A stretch of 64,000 bases of DNA from Arcobacter siniprincipis. GTDB taxonomy: Bacteria; Campylobacterota; Campylobacteria; Campylobacterales; Arcobacteraceae. Below, in pieces: positions 53,446 to 61,534 of this stretch. The stretch's first letter is position 1. Every line of letters begins with the position of its first letter. The stretch is taken from NCBI RefSeq assembly GCF_048571125.1, contig NZ_CP182343.1, positions 2,790,001 to 2,854,000 of the forward strand. The letters are read 5' to 3'. The position numbers and the translations under genes were made by a program. The notes under the pieces are model-generated. The model had not been told where the DNA came from, did not search any database, and worked only from the letters and a program-made list of their open reading frames with translations.

Positions 53446-54178
53446 AATAGTATTTTTCCTGTTTTGCCCAAATTGAGGCAATAATTGACCTTGCAATATT
53501 ATACCAAATACTAAAGATAGCACCAGGAAGAGCACTTAAAGTACTAAAATATTTTATAGAAAGAGCTACTGCTAAACCTGAGTTTTGCATCCCCACTTCT
53601 ATAGCTACAGATTTACACTCTTTTTTATCATAACTAATTAGCTATATAGTATCCACCTAGGATAAGTTATGTAATACAATACCAGCTAATAGCTATAAAC
53701 CAACAGTATGAATTTTTGATTCATTTAAAACTACTACAATCGCAATGATAAACACAATAGAGATAATAGACAAAGAAGCAAATAAATCTTGATTTTTCTC
53801 AATATATTTATTAAAGAAATAATTCACTATTACACCTATAACAACTTGTGCTAATACTATTTTTAAGATACTAGACAATATACTTGAAGCTGGTACGGGT
53901 ACGTTTTGTCCTACATAAAATAATGTCAAATAAGGAGTTATTACTATAGATAAAAGTATAGAAACAACTGTCATACTTATGGATAATGCCACATCAGCTT
54001 TAGCTAAATATGCTATTACATTTGAAGCAGTACCATCAGATACTGCACCTACTAAAATCATTCCAAAAGTAAGTTCTGTAGAAAAGTCAAAAGCTTTTGA
54101 AATAACAAAAGCAGCCAAAGGCATAAGTAAAAACTGTAAAACTACAGTTAATCCAATAGGCTTAGGCTTTTAAAGGTC
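53446..54178 (-). pseudogene. Broken bile-acid:sodium symporter (BASS) family gene, copy 1
   Basis: Two separate open stretches read as one BASS protein: 54124-53693 gives MPLAAFVISKAFDF... through FIIAIVVVLNESKIHTVGL, then several stops, then KKECKSVAIEVGMQNSGLAVAL... to the C-terminus. They align in order with the intact gene at 60553-61479. The N-terminal ~55 residues are missing and the middle part (about 53597-53692) contains stops at VDTI and LIS. Not functional as a single protein. Confidence 0.85.
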
Positions 54179-54204
54179 TATATAAATCTAACTAAAAAAA
54201 GATT

Positions 54205-54275
54205 CATTTTTGTACAATTTTTTTAATATCTCATATTTGTTATTGATAATTAAGATATTTATATAACTTAAACTA
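54205..54275 (-). pseudogene. Second, more decayed recQ 5'-end fragment
   Basis: The minus strand reads INNKYEILKKLYKNESFF after the position of the lost start codon (ATC in place of ATG), matching RecQ and the first fragment at MNNKYEILK. The leader is also recognisable. It lies just upstream of BASS copy 1, as the first fragment lies at its other end. Confidence 0.5.
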
Positions 54276-54323
54276 AAGCGAAAAAAAAGATTGTTCTTTT
54301 TAGAATTTTAAGATTTTAGTATT

Positions 54324-54358
54324 AAAATAACAGAGGTAAGATAGCCTCTGCTTATTTT
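54324..54358 (-). terminator. Terminator of the NmrA-like gene
   Basis: AAAATAACAGAGG and CCTCTGCTTATTTT pair through a stem with one bulged base around an 8-base loop. On the minus strand it follows the NmrA-like stop by 18 bases and ends in a T run. Confidence 0.65.
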
Positions 54359-54376
54359 ATTTTAGGAGATATAAAA

Positions 54377-55297
54377 TTAATTAATACTTTTTTTCAACCA
54401 ACTTTTCGCATCAGTCACTTTAATATTTTTTTGAAAATTGAATGTTAATTCTTTATCCCATGCTACTCCATCTTCTCTTGCAAAGGCAAGTCTATACTTA
54501 GCAGCTATATTATTTTCATCTTTTTCTATATCTTTATTTAAGTCAGCCATATTCAATAACTTCCTTTCAAAAGGCTCTCCCATAACCTCCTCAGTCACAT
54601 CAGCTAATTTAGCATAAGAAATTGTATCTCCAGCTACAAAAACTACTTCGTTTCTAAGCTCAGGTACAAAAGTAATCTCGGCTGTTAATATTCCAATATC
54701 TTCAGGAGTAGTAACAGTAACTTTATAATCCCAATCACCCAAGGCACAAACTACTTTTTCTTTTAGATTTACAATTCCAAAATGTGGAGAAAATAGATAA
54801 CTAGTAAATATTCCAGTAGATACAATTACCCAATTAGTAATATTTTGAGAATGTAATAACTCCCGAACATCATATTGTTCATCCCAAACTGGTTGACCAC
54901 TTCCTTTTCCAACAATATCATAATCCACACCAAACTGCCATGGAATATAATTAGTAACTTTTGCTTTTAATACAGCACTAGTAATCTTAATTTGTGTACC
55001 TTTCCCTCCTACAAAACCACTACAGTTTACAACGGTTTCAAATTCACAAAAGATTTCACTTAACTCTTCTATTGAATCATTTTGTAAATCGCCGCTTACA
55101 ACTTCTATCCCCTTAGATTCAAACTCTTTAAGCCTTTGTTCTTTTTCTTTGCTTGGAGTTATTATCGATTCTTTTTTAAGTAATACATATAAAGAGCATT
55201 GCTTAGTTTTTATTTTTTTACTAAAGGCATCAATCATTGACATCCCTAGTTCCCCTGCTCCAATTATAAGAATTTTACTATTATTTGAAATATTCAT
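54377..55297 (-). CDS. NmrA-like NAD(P)-binding protein (isoflavone/aromatic alcohol reductase type)
   Basis: The 306-residue atypical SDR has N-terminal GAGELGMSMIDAF, a GDLQNDS stretch, NYIPWQFGVDYD and TGIFTSYLF, as in NmrA/isoflavone-reductase-like proteins. Such proteins are reductases or redox sensors; which applies here is unknown. AAGGA lies before the ATG. Followed on the same strand by decayed BASS DNA. Confidence 0.8.
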   Translation of the reverse strand: MNISNNSKILIIGAGELGMSMIDAFSKKIKTKQCSLYVLLKKESIITPSKEKEQRLKEFESKGIEVVSGDLQNDSIEELSEIFCEFETVVNCSGFVGGKGTQIKITSAVLKAKVTNYIPWQFGVDYDIVGKGSGQPVWDEQYDVRELLHSQNITNWVIVSTGIFTSYLFSPHFGIVNLKEKVVCALGDWDYKVTVTTPEDIGILTAEITFVPELRNEVVFVAGDTISYAKLADVTEEVMGEPFERKLLNMADLNKDIEKDENNIAAKYRLAFAREDGVAWDKELTFNFQKNIKVTDAKSWLKKSIN

Positions 55298-55403
55298 TAT
55301 CTTTCCTTGTCTTAATTTATTAACAAGGTAAGTATATTTTTTAGACGAAAATATGTAAATAGAGATTTCTATAAATCTTATGCATAATTCTATAAATATA
55401 GAT

Positions 55404-56291
55404 CTATTCTAAATTGTACTCAGCATAAGATACTTTTGCATCCTTTGGAGAAAATCCAAAATACTTTTTAAACTCCCTACTAAAGTGTGAAATATTTTCA
55501 TATCCTACTTTTGTAGCTACTTCATTTACTTGTAGATTTTCTTGGATAATTAGATCCCTTGCTTTTGTTAAACGAATTTTTTTTATATATTGTAAAGGAG
55601 TATGTAAAGTGATTTTTTTAAAATGAGTATGAAAAGACGCCACACTCATATCCTCTTCTCTTGCTAAAGATTCTATATCTAAATTATTTGAAAAACCATT
55701 ATGAATACTCTGTAGCGTTCTTGCAATTTTTGCTTCTTTTGAAGACTTATCAAATAATTTATATAAAAATTTTGCATTTTTACCTTTTAGAATTCTATAA
55801 AATAGTTCTTTAAGAAGTGCCTTACCTAAGATTCTTGACTCTTCTTTAGACTTTATAACTTTTATCAATTTATATAAAAGATCTTCTATCTCAGGAGTAA
55901 CACTATCGACAAAAGTTCCTTGTAAAGTGTCTGTTAGTTCATCACTGAAATCTTCAGATAATTCTTGGATAAGCTGATATATCTCTTTTTCATCTATTGA
56001 GATAATCATACTTATCATCGGCTCTTCTTGTGAGGCAAAATATGTTTGACCTTCAAGGGGTAATTTTGATGATGCAACTAAATAATTACTTTTATTGTAT
56101 TCGAGTACATGATTATTTAATTTTACAGTTTTACTATTTTGAAAAGTAAATACAACCCAATTATCGTAAACACATGGGCTTAAAACCATAGGTGAGCTTA
56201 CTTTAAACAATTTTAGATTATCTAAGTAAGTATTATAAAGACCATCTTCTTTTAGTAGTTTTTCAAGTTCATTAAGTAATTTTTGATTCAT
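55404..56291 (-). CDS. AraC-family regulator (AraC_N type), second of a tandem pair
   Basis: The 295-residue protein has an N-terminal AraC_N-type effector domain (about 20-175) and a C-terminal double-HTH domain (about 195-290) with VASFHTHFKKITLHTPLQYIKK and NISHFSREFKKYFGFSPKDA. Its start overlaps the stop of the upstream paralog by 4 bases. Probably regulates neighbouring dehydrogenase genes (inference). Confidence 0.88.
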   Translation of the reverse strand: MNQKLLNELEKLLKEDGLYNTYLDNLKLFKVSSPMVLSPCVYDNWVVFTFQNSKTVKLNNHVLEYNKSNYLVASSKLPLEGQTYFASQEEPMISMIISIDEKEIYQLIQELSEDFSDELTDTLQGTFVDSVTPEIEDLLYKLIKVIKSKEESRILGKALLKELFYRILKGKNAKFLYKLFDKSSKEAKIARTLQSIHNGFSNNLDIESLAREEDMSVASFHTHFKKITLHTPLQYIKKIRLTKARDLIIQENLQVNEVATKVGYENISHFSREFKKYFGFSPKDAKVSYAEYNLE

Positions 56292-57169
56292 ATATTTTTT
56301 AAACTCCGGACATGCTTACCAGGAGCCATTCCAAAATAGCTTGAATACTCCCTAGAAAACTGAGAAGTACTTTGATATCCCACATAAAAAGAAGCACCTT
56401 CTATATCCATATTTTCTAAAGTCATCAATCGTTTTGCTTCTAAAAGTTTCAGCTTTTTTGCATATTGTAGTGGGCTTATTCCAGTAATAGTTTTAAAATG
56501 CTTATGAAAAGATGAAATACTCATGTTTACTGATTTTGCGATATCATCCATTAAAAAAGTTTCGTGCAGATTTTGATTTATAAAAGTAATTGCTTTAGAT
56601 ATTTTATAGGAATTGCTTTCTATAAAAGCTAGTTGTTGTAACTCTATATTTTGATTTGAGACTAAAAGTCTATAAAGTATCTCTTTAAGATATATTTTTG
56701 ATAAAACCTCTACATCTTTTGGTGTTTCATTCAATTTTACTAGTCTTAAGATAGAACCTTTTAAATTATCATCTAAAGTGTAAGTTGAAGCAGAAAAATT
56801 TGTAGTATCTACTTTATTTAAATTCATAGAAAACTCTTCAAAAGCTTGGAATATCTGCTCTTGAGAAAAAAGTATTTGTATAGATATAAAAGGCTCTTTT
56901 TCGCTTGCTTGTATAACTTTCCCAGATACTGCTAAAAAAGTTGAAGAGATAAAGTAAGATGCACTATCGTACTCAAATATTTTATCACCCACCATTACAG
57001 TTTTTGAGCCTTGTAAGATTATAAACAGTGATGGTTCATACATTGTGTGTAGAACCTCACCACTACTTAAAGATTTGAAGATTTTTACAAATGGTATATT
57101 TGTATTATTTATCCCTTCCTCTAAACTTATCTTTTTAACAATTTGTTTTAGTTGTGATAAACCATCCAT
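56288..57169 (-). CDS. AraC-family regulator (AraC_N type), first of a tandem pair
   Basis: The ATG at 57169 is chosen because AAAGG lies 8 bases upstream; a TTG at 57175 is closer to it. About 293 residues, same architecture as the downstream paralog: AraC_N domain, then HTH pair with ISSFHKHFKTITGISPLQYAKK and STSQFSREYSSYFGMAPGKH. The pair probably arose by tandem duplication. Confidence 0.88.
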   Translation of the reverse strand: MDGLSQLKQIVKKISLEEGINNTNIPFVKIFKSLSSGEVLHTMYEPSLFIILQGSKTVMVGDKIFEYDSASYFISSTFLAVSGKVIQASEKEPFISIQILFSQEQIFQAFEEFSMNLNKVDTTNFSASTYTLDDNLKGSILRLVKLNETPKDVEVLSKIYLKEILYRLLVSNQNIELQQLAFIESNSYKISKAITFINQNLHETFLMDDIAKSVNMSISSFHKHFKTITGISPLQYAKKLKLLEAKRLMTLENMDIEGASFYVGYQSTSQFSREYSSYFGMAPGKHVRSLKNI

Positions 57170-57210
57170 CTTCAAACCTTTTATGTATAATCATTTTATA
57201 ATATATTTCT

Positions 57211-57512
57211 TTAAATAAACCCACCATTTACTTTTATAGTTTGCCCCGTAATCCAATGGGCTTTATCACTACTAAAAGCTCAATCACGTCTGCAATATCT
57301 TCAGTCTCACCAAGTCGTCCAAAAGAGTTCATTTTGCTTAACATCGTAATTTGCTCCTCTGATTTACCTTTCATAAATAGTTCAGTTTTCACAGGTCCTG
57401 GTGCGATTGCATTTATAGTTATACCTTTTACACCAAACTCTTTAGCAAGTTGTCTAGTTATTTGCTCAACTGCTCCTTTAGATGCAGCATATACACTTGT
57501 ACTCTTACTCAT
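57211..57512 (-). pseudogene. Truncated and frameshifted short-chain dehydrogenase
   Basis: The minus strand from 57512 encodes the C-terminal half of an SDR, starting at the catalytic YAASKGAVEQITRQL and including NAIAPGPVKTELF. After IADVIELLV the frame shifts; in another frame the end SSDKAHWITGQTIKVNGGFI followed by a stop is intact. The N-terminal cofactor half is missing altogether. It lies upstream of the AraC pair, on the same strand. Confidence 0.85.
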
Positions 57513-57656
57513 CTGCTCTCTTTCAAACTCTTTTATGTGGAAATTGTATTAAGATTTAGAAATTAAAACTACTCCAAGATTGCTATTATATTCTATAATT
57601 TTTAAAATAAAAAGGAAAGGAAAGTCTCTTTGGAAATTAGATTAAAAGATAGTTTT

Positions 57657-57688
57657 ATGCCTAATCTTAGAGTATTAAGATTAGGCAT
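57657..57688. terminator. Perfect 13-bp hairpin
   Basis: ATGCCTAATCTTA and TAAGATTAGGCAT pair exactly around GAGTAT. T runs are weak on either side (TTTT only in the minus-direction complement). It lies between the broken SDR and BASS copy 2 and may be the old terminator of the latter. Confidence 0.45.
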
Positions 57689-57719
57689 ATTAGAATATTA
57701 AATTCTATTTTTAGTTTTT

Positions 57720-58286
57720 TTCTTCTTGTTTTGCTCAAAAAGAAGCGATAAGTGATCCTGAAATATTATACCAAATACTAAAAATAGCACCTAGTAAAGC
57801 ACTTAAAGGAGTGAAATAATTAGTTGCAAGGGCAACTGCTAAGCCTGAATTTTGCATTCCCACTTCAATAGCAACAGTTTTACACTCTTTTTTACTATAT
57901 CCAAATAGTTTTGCTGTATAAAAACCACCAACTAAACCAGTCAAATTATGTAAAATAACTCCCATCAATAAATATAAACCTATTGTCTCAATTCTTGAAT
58001 GATTTAGTCCAACAACTATTGCGATAATAAAAACAATTGGAACTATTGATAAGACAGCAAAAATATCATTATTTTTATCAATAAATTTATGGAAAAAATA
58101 ATTTACAATAACACCTAAAACAACTGGTGCTAAAACTATTTTTAATATACTTAACAACATACTTAAAGCAGGAACAGGTACAGTTTGCCCAACATAAAGC
58201 AAGGTTAAATAAGGTGTAACTATAATAGATAAAAGTGTAGAAACTATTGTCATAGTGATTGATAAAGCAACATCTGCTTTTGCCAA
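57720..58286 (-). pseudogene. Broken BASS-family gene, copy 2
   Basis: The minus strand from 58286 encodes AKADVALSITMTIVSTLL... through VAIEVGMQNSGLAVAL to ISGSLIASF, where a TGA interrupts; the following AKQEE shows the original C-terminus continued. The N-terminal ~115 residues are missing: at 58286/58287 the sequence switches to the C-terminal coding part of another BASS copy. No start codon is in place. Confidence 0.85.
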
Positions 58287-58459
58287 ATACTAAATATAGC
58301 ACCAGAAAGTGCACTTAAAGAAGAAAAATATTTCATAGCTAGAACAACAGCTAAACCAGAGTCTTGCATACCAAGTTCTATATCTACTTCACAAAATAAT
58401 ATCCAGTGATTAGTCCTAAAAGATTATGACAAATTATTGCTAACATCAATGATAAGAAC
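58287..58459 (-). pseudogene. BASS-family gene fragment, copy 3
   Basis: Nucleotide similarity to 60630-60830 of the intact gene is obvious (shared TATTTCATAGCTA, CAGCTAAACCAGAG, ATCCAGTGATTAGTCCTAAA and ATTGCTAACATCAATGATAA in the same order). About 30 bases are deleted in the middle. It ends abruptly where repeat element B begins. Confidence 0.8.
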
Positions 58460-58747
58460 ATTTGCATTTTGATTTGTTTAGATTTCTTACTTTAGTAAAT
58501 TTACAAAGGATAGTTTGAACTTTCTTTATTCTCAGACTTTGATGAAGCCCAGTAGTTTTAAATTTTTTTCGGAAAAAGTCGAGGATGTGTTTGAAATAAA
58601 AAAGAGTGATAAACTCACTCTTTTTTATAAGTCCCGCAGACTAGAAAATAAATTTAGCCTTGCCTTTATCAACTAGTCTGGTTGCTTTTTTGTTTCTTCT
58701 TTTCAAAAAAAAAAAAAGAAAAGAGTGGAGAGGTTTACCTCTTCAAG
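58459..58747. repeat. Repeat element B, diverged partial copy of element A
   Basis: In the same orientation as 52021-52348: shared ACATTT-CATTTT-GATTTGTTTAG at the left, GTTGAAC/GTTTGAAC, the identical hairpin AAAAAAGAGTGA-TAAAC-TCACTCTTTTTT, CCGCA-G-CTAGAAA, GTTGCTTTT and AGAGGTTTACCTCTTCAAG at the right. The left inverted arm of element A is absent here. A run of 13 A lies near 58707. No genes in this stretch. Confidence 0.7.
58598..58626. terminator. 12-bp terminator hairpin inside element B
   Basis: Same stem and loop as at 52191-52219: AAAAAAGAGTGA, TAAAC, TCACTCTTTTTT. It is the best conserved part of the two repeat copies. Confidence 0.75.
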
Positions 58748-58770
58748 ATAAAAGTGGAAACCCTTAGGAG

Positions 58771-59062
58771 TTAATTTTTAAATTTTGCCTTAGCCTCTCT
58801 AAAAGTAGTTTCCAAACTATTCCATGCAGATTCTACGCTCTCTTTTACAGATTCGTATGTCTCTTCTACTGATTCTTTTAAGTGTGTTAGTTTTCTTTTA
58901 CCCCCCATCAAAATCAGTTTCTAGTTTTCTGATATGTGCATTGAGTTTAATTTGTGCCTCTGTACTTTCGATTGAAGCTTTTGCTTTAAGTTTATCAATA
59001 TCTGCTTTCCATTCATCCAATTGAGCCTGTTTTTTTTGTTCGTAGAGTTCTTTATCTTTCAT
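58771..59062 (-). pseudogene. sll1863-like coiled-coil stress protein gene, frameshifted in a G6 tract
   Basis: Starting at ATG 59062 (AAAGGAT upstream) the frame encodes MKDKELYEQKKQAQLDEWK... and stops at 58898 after 54 residues, just behind a run of six G (C6 at 58901-58906 on the plus strand). With one G fewer, the frame continues GGKRKLTHLKESVEETYESV... to a stop at 58771, giving about 96 residues and the full layout of sll1863-family coiled-coil proteins. Either a fixed frameshift, a phase-variable tract or a sequencing error. Confidence 0.75.
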
Positions 59063-59119
59063 CTTAAATCCTTTTATTAATTGGAAATTTGTTTTATACT
59101 TATGTGTTATACCTTAATT

Positions 59120-59707
59120 TTATCTTTGTTTCATTTGATGAGATTGGAACTCTTCTTTACTGATATTTCCATCTTTATTAGTATCTATATCTGAAAATAT
59201 TGGTTGATTGCCAATATTTCTCATCATTTTACCTTGTGCTGAATTATCTTCCATTCTTTTTTCTCTAGCTTCTTCCATTTCTTCGTCACTTATTACTCCA
59301 TCATGATTTAAATCAAAGCTTTCAAAACTAGGCATATTGTATCCTCGTCCCATACCTTTGTTATTCATGCCTTGATTTCCTCTGTTCTTCATCATCTGCA
59401 TATTTTGACCTTTAATTAACTCTGTTTCAGATAGTTTACCATCACCATCAAGATCAAAAAAACCAAAAGTTGGTGTATTTTCTGCATTTTTCATAGGCAT
59501 ACCAGCAGCTACTTTTTCTTCCGTTCGTTTTTCTCTAACATCATAAAACTCTTTTGTACTTATTTGTCCATCATTATTTACATCATATATTGAAAATGGG
59601 ATTGGACCTCGACTTGGCAATTCTTGTGCCATTATAGAACTTGTAATAACTGATAAAGAACCAGCAACTAAGAAACCTGATGTAATGATTTTAAATAGAT
59701 TTTTCAT
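59120..59707 (-). CDS. Exported EF-hand calcium-binding protein
   Basis: The 195-residue protein has a Sec signal peptide (about 1-27, ending IMA). Four EF-hand loops follow: DVNNDGQISTKEF, DLDGDGKLSETEL, DLNHDGVISDEEM and DTNKDGNISKEEF, spaced in two pairs, with a Met/Gly/Asn-rich linker (about 105-125). It probably binds calcium in the periplasm. Surrounded by small stress-type genes on the same strand. Role unknown. Confidence 0.88.
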   Translation of the reverse strand: MKNLFKIITSGFLVAGSLSVITSSIMAQELPSRGPIPFSIYDVNNDGQISTKEFYDVREKRTEEKVAAGMPMKNAENTPTFGFFDLDGDGKLSETELIKGQNMQMMKNRGNQGMNNKGMGRGYNMPSFESFDLNHDGVISDEEMEEAREKRMEDNSAQGKMMRNIGNQPIFSDIDTNKDGNISKEEFQSHQMKQR

Positions 59708-59740
59708 AATTTTGTCCTTGTTTGATTATATTAAATAATT

Positions 59741-60013
59741 CTAACTCATCGCCAAATGAATATTTATTTCTATAAATGCATCATCAATAGCTTTTTTGTG
59801 AGCTTCAATCTCTTCTTTAGAAGCTTTTTCAAAAGCTTTTAATTTTGCTTTCCCCTCTTTTAACTTCAACTCTACGATTTCAATTTGTTTGAATAGTTTA
59901 GTATTTGCAACGGAATCATGTGCTGAAGCTTTTTCTTTTAGTTCTTTCATTTGTGTTTCATACTCAGCTAATTGTCTCTTTTTTTGTTCTTGATAAAGTT
60001 CTTTATCGCTCAT
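59741..60013 (-). CDS. sll1863-like coiled-coil protein
   Basis: About 90 residues, nearly all Lys/Glu-rich helix (MSDKELYQEQKKRQLAEYE at the start), similar to the frameshifted gene at 58771-59062 in the first 20 residues. The second of two adjacent ATGs is chosen for better spacing from AAAGGA. Related proteins are induced by light or osmotic stress in other bacteria; here function is inferred only. Confidence 0.65.
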   Translation of the reverse strand: MSDKELYQEQKKRQLAEYETQMKELKEKASAHDSVANTKLFKQIEIVELKLKEGKAKLKAFEKASKEEIEAHKKAIDDAFIEINIHLAMS

Positions 60014-60061
60014 CATAAATCCTTTTTCTAATTTTATATTTACAAGTAAGTGCGTGTAGTT

Positions 60062-60211
60062 TTAAAGTACCCGTCGCCCTTGAATAACTCTAATGAGTAT
60101 AATAATAACAGCAAGTACTAATAATATGTGAATAAATCCACCTAATGTAAAACTACTAACCAATCCTAATGCCCATAAAATCACAAGTATTAAAGCTATT
60201 GTCCATAACAT
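60062..60211 (-). CDS. lmo0937-like small membrane protein
   Basis: The 49-residue protein consists of two hydrophobic helices separated by a Gly turn (LWTIALILVILWALGLVSS, then GGFIHILLVLAVIIILIRVIQGRR), the pattern of lmo0937/DUF5670 proteins. AAGGAGA lies before the ATG. Such genes accompany general-stress clusters in many bacteria. Confidence 0.7.
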   Translation of the reverse strand: MLWTIALILVILWALGLVSSFTLGGFIHILLVLAVIIILIRVIQGRRVL

Positions 60212-60227
60212 GTTTTTCTCCTTAAAT

Positions 60228-60350
60228 TTATTTTCCAATGGTCATAACACTTTTAACACCATCAACATCTTCCGTTGCTAAAAGAGGAATCACATTAACA
60301 AATAAAATAGTTGTAATAATCGCTGCTTTTAAAAATATACTTTGTTTCAT
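60228..60350 (-). CDS. 40-aa exported or membrane peptide
   Basis: The ATG at 60350 has GGAGAA 8-13 bases upstream. The peptide has a signal-like hydrophobic N-terminus (KQSIFLKAAIITTILFVNVIPLLA) and a short polar end. Just upstream of the lmo0937-like gene. No family recognised. Confidence 0.45.
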   Translation of the reverse strand: MKQSIFLKAAIITTILFVNVIPLLATEDVDGVKSVMTIGK

Positions 60351-60552
60351 AATTTATATTCTCCTTGTGTCTATCATAAGACAATTCATTATCTTCCTAT
60401 TGACCTTAAAGGGTAGACATAAATAAAAACTAATATCTTTATATTGGTTTAAAAATTTAAGTTAAATTTAACATATTGTTTATAAAAGTAGATTTTAGCT
60501 TGACTGATGTGAGAAATTGTGTTGGTTTAAAATAAATACTATTCTTAAATTG

Positions 60553-61479
60553 TTATTTTGGATTAGTATTTATTTCTTCTTGTTTTGACCAAATACCTGC
60601 AAGAATAGAGCCTGAAATATTATGCCAGATACTAAATATAGCCCCAGGAAGTGCACTTAAAGCAGAAAAATATTTCATAGCTAAAACAACAGCTAAACCA
60701 GAGTTTTGCATACCAACTTCTATGGCTACTGTTTTGCATACAGTTTTATCATAACCAAACATTTTGGCAAAATAGTATCCAGTGATTAGTCCTAAAAGAT
60801 TGTGGCAAGCTATTGCTAACATCAATGATAAGGCAATAGTAGAGATTTTACTTTCATTTATACCTATTATAATTCCTATAATAAATACAATAGAAATAAT
60901 AGATAACAAAGCAAAAATATCATGTCTTTTTTCAATATATTTATTAAAAATTTGATTTAATATAAGCCCAATAATTACAGGTACAAATACTATTTTTAAG
61001 ATACTAAGAAGCATACTAAGAGCTGGTACTGGTACTGTTTGTCCCACATAAAGAAGTGTCAAATATGGTGTGATGATTATTGATAAAAGAGTTGATACAA
61101 TTGTCATGGTAATAGAAAGTGCCACATCAGCTTTTGCTAAAAAAGCTATTACATTTGAAGCAGTTCCACCTGAAACTGCTCCAACAAGTACCATACCCAC
61201 AAGTAATTCATCAGATAGATTAAATATCTTAGATACTATAAAAGCAAAAAAAGGCATAAATAAAAACTGCAATACCACAGTCAATGCTATGATTTTTGGT
61301 CTTTTAAAAACTCTTTTAAAGTCATCAATTTTTAAAGTAATCCCCATACAAAACATAATAAGAATCAAAAGTGGAATAATCCAACTCTTAAATCCAACTA
61401 CCAAACTTGGCTGTAAATATGCAAGAAACGAAAATAAAACTGCCCATAAAGGAAACAGTATAGAAATCTTTTTTATCAT
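60553..61479 (-). CDS. Bile-acid:sodium symporter (BASS) family transporter
   Basis: The intact 308-residue copy has about nine to ten membrane helices. Family motifs include GAVSGGTASNVIAFLAKADVALS in the middle and VAIEVGMQNSGLAVVLA towards the end, which form the crossover helices around the two sodium sites. Bacterial members often carry organic acids such as pantoate or 2-oxo acids rather than bile acids. Three decayed relatives lie 2-8 kb upstream in the window. Confidence 0.9.
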   Translation of the reverse strand: MIKKISILFPLWAVLFSFLAYLQPSLVVGFKSWIIPLLILIMFCMGITLKIDDFKRVFKRPKIIALTVVLQFLFMPFFAFIVSKIFNLSDELLVGMVLVGAVSGGTASNVIAFLAKADVALSITMTIVSTLLSIIITPYLTLLYVGQTVPVPALSMLLSILKIVFVPVIIGLILNQIFNKYIEKRHDIFALLSIISIVFIIGIIIGINESKISTIALSLMLAIACHNLLGLITGYYFAKMFGYDKTVCKTVAIEVGMQNSGLAVVLAMKYFSALSALPGAIFSIWHNISGSILAGIWSKQEEINTNPK

Positions 61480-61534
61480 AAGCTATCCGATGTTTTTTCT
61501 TATTCTACAAAAATAGGTTTAAATTTACTTGTAA

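Noticed and set aside
58700..58715. Run of 13 A as a phase-variable tract
   Set aside because: It lies in the non-coding repeat element B and does not fall in a gene or an identifiable promoter spacer.
51834..58747. Composite transposon bounded by elements A and B
   Set aside because: The bounding repeats are diverged, one lacks an arm, and no transposase or integrase gene is present between them; only a rearranged region can be supported.
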